A DNA stretch of 64,000 bases from contig CAWCEP010000015.1 of assembly GCA_963794615.1 (NCBI GenBank), positions 1 through 64,000 on the forward strand, written 5' to 3'. The notes below the pieces were generated by a model. It worked only from the letters and a program-made list of their open reading frames with translations, ran no database searches and was not told the origin of the DNA. The position numbers and the translations under genes are program-made. Below, piece after piece: positions 56,594 to 64,000 of the stretch. This DNA is from Chersky-840 sp963794615 (lineage in GTDB: Bacteria; Actinomycetota; Acidimicrobiia; Acidimicrobiales; UBA8190). Within the stretch, counting starts at the first letter, position 1. Each line of letters opens with the position of its first letter.

Positions 56594-57582
56594 CCACCGG
56601 CGACGACGCCACCCTCAGCGACGACGGCACCTTCACCGACAATGCCATCCTCAGCGACAATGCCAACTTCACCGACGACGGCACCCTCACCGACGACGGC
56701 GGAGCGGCGAGGCCCTCGGGCCGCAAGTCGAGAGGAGAAGGGCCCGCCCGCCTCGACATCACCGACCTGGTCGTGTCCTTCGGTGGGTTGCGGGCCGTGG
56801 ACAAGGTCACGGTGTCGATCGAGCCCGGGACGATCGTCGGGCTCATCGGGCCCAACGGGTCGGGGAAGACGACCCTCCTCGACGCGGTGTCGGGCCTCGT
56901 GATCCCCGAGGAAGGGTCGCTGGCGCTCGACGGCGAGGACCTCGCCGATTACATCCCCGAGGAACGAGCCGCCCTCGGCGTCGTCCGTTCGTTCCAGGAC
57001 TGCCGCCTCTACCCCGAGCTCACCGTCCAGGACACGCTCATGCTGTGCGAGGACGCCCGCCACAGCGTCAGCGTCCTGTCGACCACACTCCAGCTCCCGT
57101 GGGCGCGTCGCGCCGAACGGGACAAGGCCAAGGCGGTGGACCGAGTCATCGGGTCCTTCGGCCTCGAGCGCTTCCGCCACCATCTGACCGGGCACCTCTC
57201 GACCGGCACCCGCCGGGTGGTCGACCTGGCCTCGATCGTGCTGGCCGGCCCCCGGCTCCTGCTCCTCGACGAGCCCACGGCTGGCATCGCCCAGCGCGAG
57301 GCCGAGGCGTTCATCCCGCTCCTCCGCCAACTCCAGGAGGTGACGGGGTCGACCATCCTCCTCGTGGAGCACGACGTCCCCCTCGTCTTCGAACTGTGCT
57401 CGACCGTGATCATCATGCAGACCGGTTCGGTCGTGATCTCGGGCAGCCCCGACGTCGTCCGCGAGGATCCCCGCGCCCTGGCCGCCTATCTCGGCGCCAG
57501 CGACGCGGCACTGAACGTGACGGGGCCGGCCCGCCCCGATGCGGGGGCCGGTCCGACCGGCAGCGGTGCCGCTGATGCTTGA
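56590..57582 (+). CDS. LivG-type ABC ATPase with Asp/Thr-rich repeats at the N-terminus
   Basis: A 330-residue protein from GTG 56590, overlapping the permease stop. Residues 1-40 are an acidic repeat region (DDGTFTDN, AILSDNA, NFTDDGTL). The ATPase follows: FGGLRAVDKVTVSIEPG, Walker A GPNGSGKTT, VVRSFQDCRLYPELTVQD, signature LSTGTRRVVDLASIVLAGP, Walker B LLLLDEPTAGIA, and His in VEHDVPLVF. The signature LSTGT replaces LSGGQ as seen in some LivG-like proteins. It pairs with the LivF-like domain of the MFS fusion to power the permease. Confidence 0.9.
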   Translation: MTTGDDATLSDDGTFTDNAILSDNANFTDDGTLTDDGGAARPSGRKSRGEGPARLDITDLVVSFGGLRAVDKVTVSIEPGTIVGLIGPNGSGKTTLLDAVSGLVIPEEGSLALDGEDLADYIPEERAALGVVRSFQDCRLYPELTVQDTLMLCEDARHSVSVLSTTLQLPWARRAERDKAKAVDRVIGSFGLERFRHHLTGHLSTGTRRVVDLASIVLAGPRLLLLDEPTAGIAQREAEAFIPLLRQLQEVTGSTILLVEHDVPLVFELCSTVIIMQTGSVVISGSPDVVREDPRALAAYLGASDAALNVTGPARPDAGAGPTGSGAADA

Positions 57583-57634
57583 GAGGCCGGTCCCGGCCGC
57601 CGATGAGTGCAGCGCTCGGTTCGGCGGGGGTGGG

Positions 57635-58496
57635 CTACGTGGTTGGCTGGAGCGGTCGGGCCGGGCCGTAGGGCACGTCCCCGCGCAACGTGACCCGGTG
57701 GGCGATGCGCAGCGCGTCGCCGTAGTCGTCGAGCGCGTAGTGCAGCGTGGCCCGGTTGTCCCAGAACGCGACCGCCCCCGCCTCCCACCGGAACCGGCAG
57801 CTGAACTCGGGCCGCTGGCAGTGCCGGTACAGCAGCTCGAGCAACACGTCGCTCTCGAGCTTGGACATCCCCTCGAGGAACTTCGGTGAACTGCGAGTTC
57901 ACGAACAGCCCGTTGCGGCCCGTCTCGGGGTGCGTCCGTACCACCGGGTGCGACACCGGGAAGAGCTTGTCGTGATGCAGGCCGTCCCACTCGTAGCCGC
58001 CCTGGTTCTCGACGTCGGCCGCGAACCAGGGGTCGTGGTGCCAGGCGATCAACGTGTCGCACATGGCTCGGACCGGCTCGGCCAAGGCGTCGTAGGCGGC
58101 CTGGAGGCTCACCCACATCGTGTCGCCCCCCACCGTCGGCGCCTCGCGCATGTGCAGGATCGACCCCAGCGGCGGGGTCTGGAGGAAGGTGACGTCGGTG
58201 TGCCACCACGAGGCCCGGTCCTCGCGCCCGTCGATGTTCAGCACCTCGGGGTTTCCCTCGATGGCCGGGATCACCGGATGGGCCGGTGTCACCTCGCCGA
58301 ATTGGCGGGCGAAGTCGGCCTGGACGTCGGGAGCGAGATCCTGGTCCGGGAAGAACAGCACCAGGTGCCGGGCCAGGGCGGCCCGCACCTCGGCCACTAC
58401 GGCGTCGCCCAGCGGACGGCTGAGGTCGAGGCCCCGCACCTCCGCTCCGATGTTGGGAGAGATCGCGCTGATGTCGAGTCCCGTCGTCACCGTCAT
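57635..58496 (-). CDS. TauD/TfdA-family Fe(II)/2-oxoglutarate dioxygenase (frameshift near 57890)
   Basis: From ATG 58496. MTVTTGLDISAISPNIGAEV opens the domain, then LVLFFPDQDLAP, RASWWHTDVTFLQTPPLGSI (facial-triad His and Asp) and GGDTMWVSL. The frame shifts at about 57885-57895 from NSQFTE to KFLEGMSKLES, and continues FRWEAGAVAFWDNRATLHYA, then AHRVTLRGDVPYGP with the third His and the 2-oxoglutarate Arg. About 285 residues when joined, the usual length. Members hydroxylate sulfonates, aryloxy acids, carnitine relatives and others. It sits between the ABC ATPase and the binding protein on the opposite strand and may act on the transported solute. Confidence 0.82.
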
Positions 58497-58674
58497 GGGT
58501 CCATCGTGCCCCAGCCCGGAACCGGCCACAACCCCTCCCGTCCCGACCGTGCTTGCCGGGTCGGCGACTCCCGAGCCGCATATCGTGTGGCCACGACACC
58601 GCCGAGGTCGGGGCGGTAGGCGAGTGGCGACAGGCATGCAGGGATAACGCAGGCGCAGAGGGAGAGCGACGACC

Positions 58675-60204
58675 ATGGCGGGTTCGGGGGCGGCACTCAA
58701 GCGGTCGTGGCGGCGGTTCCGGCGCCGGCCCGCCGGCGTGCAGGTCGTGGCGTTCGTGCTCGTGATCGCGGTCGTGGCCGGTGTCGTCTACGGGATCACG
58801 GGGACGTCGCCCAAGAAGTCGGCGGGCTCGGGCGCCGGTGCAGGCGCGACGGGAGCAGACAACGGGCTCGGGCTCGGCCGGCCGAGCGGCGTGACCGTGG
58901 ACCAGGCCTCGACGAGCACCCGGGGCGTGACCGCCACCTCGATCAACGTGGCCTTCCCGGTGTCGAACCTCACCTCCCTGGCGTCGAACTTCGGCTTCGC
59001 GGGCGACACCGAGTTCGCGGCGCAGAAGGCGGCCATCCACACCTTCGTCAACGCCATCAACGATGCGGGCGGGATCAACGGCCGCAAGATCAATCCCGTG
59101 ATCGTGAACTTCGACCCCACCAACGAATCGGCCATGCGGGCCTTGTGCAAGCAGTGGACCGAAGGCAATCCCCCCGTCTTCGCCGTCCTCGACGGGCTCG
59201 GTTCCTGGACCGGCGACAACGAGCTCTGCATCACCCAGGAAGGCCACACTCCCTTCATCGGGCAATGGACGACGGTCACCAACTGGACCCAGGAGGGCGC
59301 CCCCTACCTGTGGTGGACGGGGCCCGACCAGGCCCAGATCCTCGCCACGGTCGTCCAGTGGGGGAAGACCTCGGGCCTCCTCGACACCACCAACCGCATC
59401 GGGATCGTCGCCGGGGACCGCACCAGCGACCAGGTGGCGCTCAACCAGTACCTATTGCCCGACCTGCGCCGGGCCGGGTTCACCGATCCTCTGGTCGAGA
59501 CCCTGCCGTCGAACCCGGCCGACACCGCCGCGACCAACTCGGCCGCCCCGCTCGTCGTCCAACGCCTCAAGTCGGCCGGCGTGAAGTCGGTGATCCCGCT
59601 CATCCCCTTCAACTCGTTCTTCCCGTTCCTGAGCCAAGAGAACGGGCAGAACTACTTCCCCAAGCTCCTGTTGTCGGACTACGAGTCCTCGATCACGGTG
59701 ACGTTGGGGCTCATCCCGATCCCCTACGAGAAGGGGCTCGACCACCAGGAGGGCGTGACGGTCGAGACACTGGGCGGTACCGACGCCCCCCAAGCCGTGA
59801 CACCCGACGGGGGCGGCTACAACGCGGCGGTCCAGAGCTGCTACGACACGTGGAGCGCCCACAACAAGCCCACCTCGTCGGTGTCGCCCTACATCGAGGA
59901 GCAGGGACCGATCGTGGGGTGGTGCCAGGCCATCCGGCTCTTCGCGGCGGCGGCCCTCGGGGCGGGCCCGCACCTCGACCGGCGCACCTTCGTCCAGTCC
60001 ATGTCGCGCATCCAGAACTTCTCCGGCACCTACACGCCGACGCTCAGCTTCGGCCCCGACAAGTACGCCGGGCCCACCCAGTACCAGATCGTGGAGCTCT
60101 ACAACAACGATCCCCCGTCGCCGCTGTGCGTGCCGACGTACACGGGCAAGCCCCAGGGAACGTGCTGGCACACGGTGCAGTCCTGGACTCCCCTTGCCGG
60201 CTGA
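58675..60204 (+). CDS. Branched-chain-type ABC substrate-binding protein, helix-anchored
   Basis: A 509-residue protein from ATG 58675. A basic cytoplasmic start (ALKRSWRRFRRRPAG) precedes a membrane helix at about 22-41 with no lipobox Cys, so it is anchored by the helix. Then a Gly/Ala linker and the Leu/Ile/Val-binding fold follow: AAIHTFVNAINDAGGINGRK, VFAVLDGLGSWTGDNELC, GIVAGDRTSDQVALNQY, GVKSVIPLIPFNSFFPF, SYDTW-type helix CYDTWSAHNKPTS and CQAIRLFAAAALGAGPHLD. It presumably serves the fused LivHM permease 1 kb upstream, separated by the opposing TauD gene. Confidence 0.9.
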   Translation: MAGSGAALKRSWRRFRRRPAGVQVVAFVLVIAVVAGVVYGITGTSPKKSAGSGAGAGATGADNGLGLGRPSGVTVDQASTSTRGVTATSINVAFPVSNLTSLASNFGFAGDTEFAAQKAAIHTFVNAINDAGGINGRKINPVIVNFDPTNESAMRALCKQWTEGNPPVFAVLDGLGSWTGDNELCITQEGHTPFIGQWTTVTNWTQEGAPYLWWTGPDQAQILATVVQWGKTSGLLDTTNRIGIVAGDRTSDQVALNQYLLPDLRRAGFTDPLVETLPSNPADTAATNSAAPLVVQRLKSAGVKSVIPLIPFNSFFPFLSQENGQNYFPKLLLSDYESSITVTLGLIPIPYEKGLDHQEGVTVETLGGTDAPQAVTPDGGGYNAAVQSCYDTWSAHNKPTSSVSPYIEEQGPIVGWCQAIRLFAAAALGAGPHLDRRTFVQSMSRIQNFSGTYTPTLSFGPDKYAGPTQYQIVELYNNDPPSPLCVPTYTGKPQGTCWHTVQSWTPLAG

Positions 60205-60211
60205 TCCGCCC

Positions 60212-61297
60212 GTGGAGGCAGACACACCCGCGGATGCGGTAGCGCCTTTGGTGTTGCCCGTTCCCGATCGGAATTACTCGCCCTGGTACTCGTGGATGGT
60301 GCGGCTGGGCGAGACTCGCCACGTCGACCCGTTGCCGACCGCCGGTGGCCCTGACTACGGGCGCGCCCTGGCCGATTGGCGGGGGCGCTGCCGGAGCCGG
60401 CTCGACGCGCTGCTGGGACCGATGCCGGCACGGGTGCCGCTGCGGTTCGAGACGATCGAGTCCGTCGAGTGCGACGGGTACTGGCGCGACAAGGTGGTCT
60501 TCGACACCGAGGCCGTGATGTCGGTGCCCGCCTATCTCCTCGTGCCCCACGGCCGGGTGGCGCCGGGCCCGGCCGTGCTCGCCGCCCACGGCCACGGACC
60601 GGGAAAGACCGAGGCGTGCGGGCTCGAGCGCACGGGCACACCCAACGCCGACTACGGCCACCAGCTAGCCCGGCGTGGCTACGTCGTGCTCGCTCCCGAC
60701 ATGCGCTGCTTCGGCGAACGCCTCGACTGGAACCCCGACGACCACTACGCCTGCGACACCAACCTCGTCCACGCCGTGATGGCCGGGCTCAACCCCCTGA
60801 CTCAGAACCTCTGGGACCTGGCTCGGGGCCTCGACGTCCTCGAGACCCATCCCCTCGTCGACGCCCGTCGGATCGGCATGGTGGGGCTCTCCTACGGCGG
60901 GACCGTCACGCTCTTCCTCGCCGCGCTGGACGAGCGGGTGGCGGCCGCGGTGGTGAGTGGGTACTTCTCGTCGTGGGCCGAGGCGCACAAGATGCCGTGG
61001 AACATGTGCGGCTCCCAGGTGCTCCCCGGCATGCTCGGCCAGCTCGAGCACGTGGACCTGGGCGCGCTCGTCTCGCCGCGCCCGTTGCTGATCGAGTCCG
61101 GTACCGGCGACGACCTCTTCCCGGCCACCGTGGCGGCGGCGGAGGTCGACAGGCTGCGAGCCGTCTACACCGCCGACGGCGCCACCGACCGGCTCCACCA
61201 CGACGTGTTCGAGGGCATTCATGAGTGGCACGGGGTCGAGGCGTACCCGTTCCTCGAACATTGGATTGGGCCTGGCGATGCGGTGGAAAGTCGGTGA
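60212..61297 (+). CDS. Alpha/beta hydrolase (acetyl-esterase-like, Abhydrolase_7 type)
   Basis: A 361-residue protein. I chose GTG 60212 after the binding-protein stop; a TTG at 60194 is also in frame. It has AVLAAHGHGPGKTEACGLE, YGHQLARRGYVVLAPDMRCF, the nucleophile elbow GLSYGGTVTLFLAA, an acid in ESGTGDDLFPATV and the His in GIHEWHGVEAYPF. It resembles large esterases acting on acetylated or uronic-acid esterified sugars. It is downstream of the binding protein and close to the GH43-like protein. Substrate unknown. Confidence 0.82.
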   Translation: MEADTPADAVAPLVLPVPDRNYSPWYSWMVRLGETRHVDPLPTAGGPDYGRALADWRGRCRSRLDALLGPMPARVPLRFETIESVECDGYWRDKVVFDTEAVMSVPAYLLVPHGRVAPGPAVLAAHGHGPGKTEACGLERTGTPNADYGHQLARRGYVVLAPDMRCFGERLDWNPDDHYACDTNLVHAVMAGLNPLTQNLWDLARGLDVLETHPLVDARRIGMVGLSYGGTVTLFLAALDERVAAAVVSGYFSSWAEAHKMPWNMCGSQVLPGMLGQLEHVDLGALVSPRPLLIESGTGDDLFPATVAAAEVDRLRAVYTADGATDRLHHDVFEGIHEWHGVEAYPFLEHWIGPGDAVESR

Positions 61298-61320
61298 GGG
61301 TCTCTCGTCGGTGAGGGTCT
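61291..61320. repeat. Two 17-bp repeat units overlapping the hydrolase stop
   Basis: TCGGTGAGGGTCTCTCG followed by a partial second copy TCGGTGAGGGTCT, period 17. The stop codon (TGA at 61295-61297) lies in the first copy. It fills the gap between convergent genes. Confidence 0.6.
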
Positions 61321-61321
61321 G

Positions 61322-62521
61322 CTAACCCGGCACCTGCCAGTGGACCAGGTCGGTGCTCCGGGCGATGCCGATCTTGGCGTGGCCCCATCCCCCGAAGTGC
61401 GTCAGCTCGTCGCTGCCGGCGTAGGTCACGTAGTAGTAGCCGGTGCCGGTCGTGCCGGTCCGGGTGTCGCACAGGAACATGGAGTTGGCGTGCTCGAAGG
61501 TCACGCTCGAGAGGCCCGGTCCTGTGTCCCAGGGCTGTCCGGGGACGACGAGCATCCTGGCGCCGGTCCAGTGCAACCAGGAGGACGGGACGGCGGGGTT
61601 GCCCGACAGCTCGAAGATCCACGGCTGGTCGAAGGTGTTCGACGTCGCCAGCAGATGCCACCGGTCCGCGACGCCGACGAACTCGAAATTCTCGATCGTG
61701 TCCCCGTGCACGACGATGTCGGGACGGCCGACCGCTCGCCACGGACCGTCGACCGAGCCACTCGGCGACCATCCGATCTCGAAGTGTTGCTCTATCGACC
61801 CGGTCGCCGAGCCGAATTTGTACCCGAGGATCAGCCCGTGCCCGGTCCAGGCCAGCGCGGCGTCGATCATCCGGTCCCCGGCAGCGGGGTGGAGGCTGAG
61901 CGCCAGCGGTCGCGGTGCCGACCATTGGCTGAGATCCGTCGAGGTCCGGTAGAAGAGCTTCGACTGCGCACCGGTGGCGACGTCGGGATTCGAGTCGTAG
62001 GTGACGACGAAGGTGCCCGCTGGGCTCCGCACGATGTCGGGTGACGCCACGCCGTCCACGCCGGCTTGGACGGGCCAGGGCGACGGTGCCGACCAGTGGG
62101 ACAGGTCGGGGCTCGTGGCCGTGGCGATGTTCCAGGTCTCGTCGCCCTTGGTGGTGACGTCGTCGGTCACGTAGCTGAAGAGCATGTGCCACTCGCCGCC
62201 GGCCCACACGAGGGCCTGGTCCTTCACTCCGGCGTCGGGTTCGCTCAGGATCGGATTGCGCAGGCTCGTCCACGCCACGCGGGGAGCCGCGCCGTGCCCG
62301 GTGTCCCCCACCACGCACTCGTGGTCCGCGCCTACCGCACCGACTGCGCCCACCGCACCGACCGCGGGCGAGGTCGAGTTCGGGCTCCGACCGCCACCGC
62401 CACCACCGCAAGCCGCCAATGCCAGAGCGAGGACAGCGACGAGCGAGGGGAGAGCGACGACGGGAAGGACGGCGCCGGCACGAGCGCCACCCTGCACCCG
62501 CACCCGGTGCCAAACGGTCAC
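61322..62521 (-). CDS. GH43/GH32-like five-bladed beta-propeller lipoprotein
   Basis: A 399-residue protein from GTG 62521. A lipoprotein signal (LVAVLALALAACGGGG, lipobox LAAC) makes it a membrane-tethered exported protein, followed by a Gly/Val/Ala-rich linker with repeated GAV. The propeller part has VKDQALVWAGGEWHMLFSYV, DLSHWSAPSPWPVQAGVDG, GVASPDIVRSPAGTFVVTYD, DLSQWSAPRPL and RSTDLVHWQVPG, one per blade. The acidic residues lie where GH43-type enzymes have catalytic Asp/Glu, but I cannot confirm a complete set, so it may be a sugar-binding relative. It lies beside nagB and the second GH4 gene. Confidence 0.75.
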   Translation of the reverse strand: MTVWHRVRVQGGARAGAVLPVVALPSLVAVLALALAACGGGGGGRSPNSTSPAVGAVGAVGAVGADHECVVGDTGHGAAPRVAWTSLRNPILSEPDAGVKDQALVWAGGEWHMLFSYVTDDVTTKGDETWNIATATSPDLSHWSAPSPWPVQAGVDGVASPDIVRSPAGTFVVTYDSNPDVATGAQSKLFYRTSTDLSQWSAPRPLALSLHPAAGDRMIDAALAWTGHGLILGYKFGSATGSIEQHFEIGWSPSGSVDGPWRAVGRPDIVVHGDTIENFEFVGVADRWHLLATSNTFDQPWIFELSGNPAVPSSWLHWTGARMLVVPGQPWDTGPGLSSVTFEHANSMFLCDTRTGTTGTGYYYVTYAGSDELTHFGGWGHAKIGIARSTDLVHWQVPG

Positions 62522-62539
62522 AAGCCGGTCACCAGCCGG

Positions 62540-63319
62540 TCACCACTCGAGCAGTGATGCCGACCCGGGATCGACGAACAGGGTCACGTTGTCCCGGGTC
62601 CGAAGGATCGAGGCCGGGCAGGCGGTCGACACCGGGCCGGTGAGGGCGGCCCGGACGGGCTCGGCCTTGCGCGCCTCGGGCACGACGGCGAGGACGGTCC
62701 CCGCCCGGAGGAGCGCCGGGATCGTGGCCGTGAGGGCGAGGCCGGGGACCGACCCGATGTCGGGGAAGTGGCCCTCGTGGACCTGCTGGAGTCGGCAATC
62801 GCGATCGAGGTCGACCACCTTCATGTCGAGGCGGTCGTCGAAGTCGGCGACGGGCGGGTCGTTGAAGGCCAGATGCCCGTTCTCGCCGATGCCGAGACAG
62901 CAGAGGTCGAGCGGATGGTCGAGGAGGAGGCCCGCGTAGCGCCGGCACTCGGCCTTGGGCTCGGCCAGCCCGTCGATGTAGTGGGCCCGGCGGGGACGGA
63001 CGCGGTCAGTGATGCGCTCCCGGATCCAGCGCTGGAACCCGGCCGGGTGGTCGGGCCCGACGCCGACGTACTCGTCCATGTGGAAGACCACGACGTCGCC
63101 CCACGGGACATCGGTGGTGGGAGTGGAGGTGACGAGGGTGTCGACGAACTCCAACTGGGAGTTCCCGGTGGCGAACATGGCATGGGCGACACCCCGGGCC
63201 GCCACCGCGCCACGGAGCACGGCCGCGGCACGGTCGGCCGCGTCCCGAGCCAGACCGGCCGCATCGGGATGGGCCTTGACCACCATCCGGTCGACGGTCC
63301 GTTCCCGGGTCTCGGACAT
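62540..63319 (-). CDS. nagB: Glucosamine-6-phosphate deaminase-like protein
   Basis: A 259-residue protein from ATG 63319. It has FATGNSQLEFVDTLV (substrate loop), VVFHMDEYVGVGPDHPAGF (the DEY motif), CCLGIGENGHLAFNDPPVAD (active-site GIGxNGHxAFNxP) and EARKAEPVRAALTGPV. NagB converts glucosamine-6-phosphate to fructose-6-phosphate and ammonia. Relatives next to GH4 genes may act on other amino sugars. It is 18 bases downstream of nothing on its own strand; the propeller gene follows 18 bases later in the same direction, so the two may be co-transcribed. Confidence 0.88.
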   Translation of the reverse strand: MSETRERTVDRMVVKAHPDAAGLARDAADRAAAVLRGAVAARGVAHAMFATGNSQLEFVDTLVTSTPTTDVPWGDVVVFHMDEYVGVGPDHPAGFQRWIRERITDRVRPRRAHYIDGLAEPKAECRRYAGLLLDHPLDLCCLGIGENGHLAFNDPPVADFDDRLDMKVVDLDRDCRLQQVHEGHFPDIGSVPGLALTATIPALLRAGTVLAVVPEARKAEPVRAALTGPVSTACPASILRTRDNVTLFVDPGSASLLEW

Positions 63320-63387
63320 GGCCGCACTGTAGGGGAGGCGACAACGTCGCCGGGCCCGAACGGCCCGTCGCGGGTATCGTCGCCGGC

Positions 63388-64000
63388 ATGGCGGCGAAGA
63401 TCACACTGGTCGGCGGTGGGAGCACGCACTGGACGCCGAAGCTGATGGTGGACTTCGCCAACACCCCCGCCCTGGCCGACGCCGAGGTGGTCCTCTTCGA
63501 TCTCGACCCCGACTCGTTGCTGCCCGCGCTCAAGGTCGCCGAACACGTCGCCGAGCGCCGCGCCATCCCGCTCACCGCCCGCGCCACCACCGACATCGAC
63601 GACGCGCTGTCGGGCGCCGAGTACGTGATCGCCACCTTCTCGGTGGGCGGGTTCGCCAGCATGCGCCACGACATCGAGATCCCCGCCCGCTACGGGGTCC
63701 GCCAGACCGTGGGCGACAGCGTCGGTCCGGGGGGGATCTCCCGGTCGCTGCGCAGCGTGCCCGTGATCCTCGAGGTGGCGAGGGCCATGGAGCGGTGCTG
63801 TCCCGACGCGCTCCTCGTCAACGTGAGCAATCCCCTCACCGCCCTGTGCCGGGCTGTCACCCGCGAGACCTCGATCGACACCATCGGGCTCTGCGCCGAG
63901 ATCGTGGGCCTCAAGTTCGTCCTCAGCCTCCTGCTCGACGCCAACTTCACGACCGTCGATCCCGTCGTGGCGGGCGTCAACCACCTGCCGCTCGTGACCT
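63388..64000 (+). CDS. GH4 family glycoside hydrolase, cut by the window end
   Basis: The first ~204 residues of a second GH4 protein, from ATG 63388. KITLVGGGSTHWTPKLMVDF, LFDLDPDSL, GDSVGPGGISRSLR, LVNVSNPLTALCRA, GLCAEIVGLKF and VAGVNHLPLVT are visible. The metal Cys and His are kept, but the His following Cys in the first GH4 (GLCHE) is Ala here. It resembles GH4 at 45894 throughout and probably has a different substrate. It is divergent from nagB. Confidence 0.9.
   Translation, partial: MAAKITLVGGGSTHWTPKLMVDFANTPALADAEVVLFDLDPDSLLPALKVAEHVAERRAIPLTARATTDIDDALSGAEYVIATFSVGGFASMRHDIEIPARYGVRQTVGDSVGPGGISRSLRSVPVILEVARAMERCCPDALLVNVSNPLTALCRAVTRETSIDTIGLCAEIVGLKFVLSLLLDANFTTVDPVVAGVNHLPLVT

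Overview
The window is very GC-rich DNA with dense, short-gap operons, frequent GTG starts and many 1- or 4-base start/stop overlaps. Together with actinobacterial-type steroid genes, an actinobacterial Tad pilus locus and F420-type oxidoreductases this suggests a free-living actinobacterium. An Acidimicrobiia-like soil or freshwater lineage is my best guess, made by inference from family content. No rRNA, tRNA, CRISPR array, prophage or insertion sequence was seen.

Layout: (1) 0-2.3 kb: an RDD membrane protein overlapping a DUF2752 protein, a convergent secreted protein, and a non-coding stretch with twin palindromes. (2) 2.3-7.2 kb, minus strand: a four-gene operon matching the actinobacterial steroid C/D-ring module, with a FadE30-like dehydrogenase, an IpdF-like reductase, a FadD3-like CoA ligase and a zinc alcohol dehydrogenase. 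(3) 7.4-7.8 kb: msrB. (4) 8-19 kb, minus strand: a complete-looking Tad/Flp pilus operon (TadZ-, TadA-, TadB-, TadC-like, Flp-like pilin, three TadE/G-like pseudopilins, a SAF protein, a secreted protein). It ends in a LysM/SARP-type regulator, a paralogous single-strand DNA-binding protein and a tiny CxxC protein. (5) 19.5-24.5 kb: an SRAP protein, a YjbR protein, a sulfotransferase-like protein, and an ECF sigma factor with a membrane partner. (6) 24.5-31.6 kb: a lipid/steroid-type catabolic block (ketosteroid-isomerase-like, F420/LLM oxidoreductase, SDR, MaoC-like dehydratase, two AMP-forming ligases), heavily frameshifted in this sequence. (7) 31.7-36.8 kb: two tandem paralogous PAS hybrid histidine kinases. 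(8) 37-45.7 kb: thioesterases, an EchA19-like hydratase, an FtsX-type permease, a beta-propeller protein with six C-terminal repeats, and a FadA5-like thiolase preceded by a KstR-type palindrome. (9) 45.9-64 kb: a carbohydrate/hydroxy-acid block with two GH4 enzymes, a 3-hydroxyisobutyrate-dehydrogenase-family reductase, a class I aldolase, an FGGY kinase and a LarA homologue. It also holds a fused branched-chain-type ABC transporter (MFS-LivF fusion, LivH-LivM fusion, LivG, binding protein), an esterase, a GH43-like lipoprotein and NagB.

How they fit: regions 2, 6 and 8 together cover side-chain beta-oxidation (ligases, EchA19-, FadA5-like) and C/D-ring breakdown (FadD3-, FadE30-, IpdF-like) of sterols. 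Three KstR-type sites support common control. Region 9 reads as uptake and breakdown of an unidentified glycoside or sugar acid. The Tad block with its own SSB hints at DNA uptake as well as adhesion.

Caution: at least twenty reading-frame breaks occur, mostly single-base changes in G/C runs within otherwise well-conserved genes and concentrated at 26.3-31.5 kb. Sequencing or assembly error is the simplest explanation. Separately, several gene 3' ends carry short tandem repeats of 16-17 bp.
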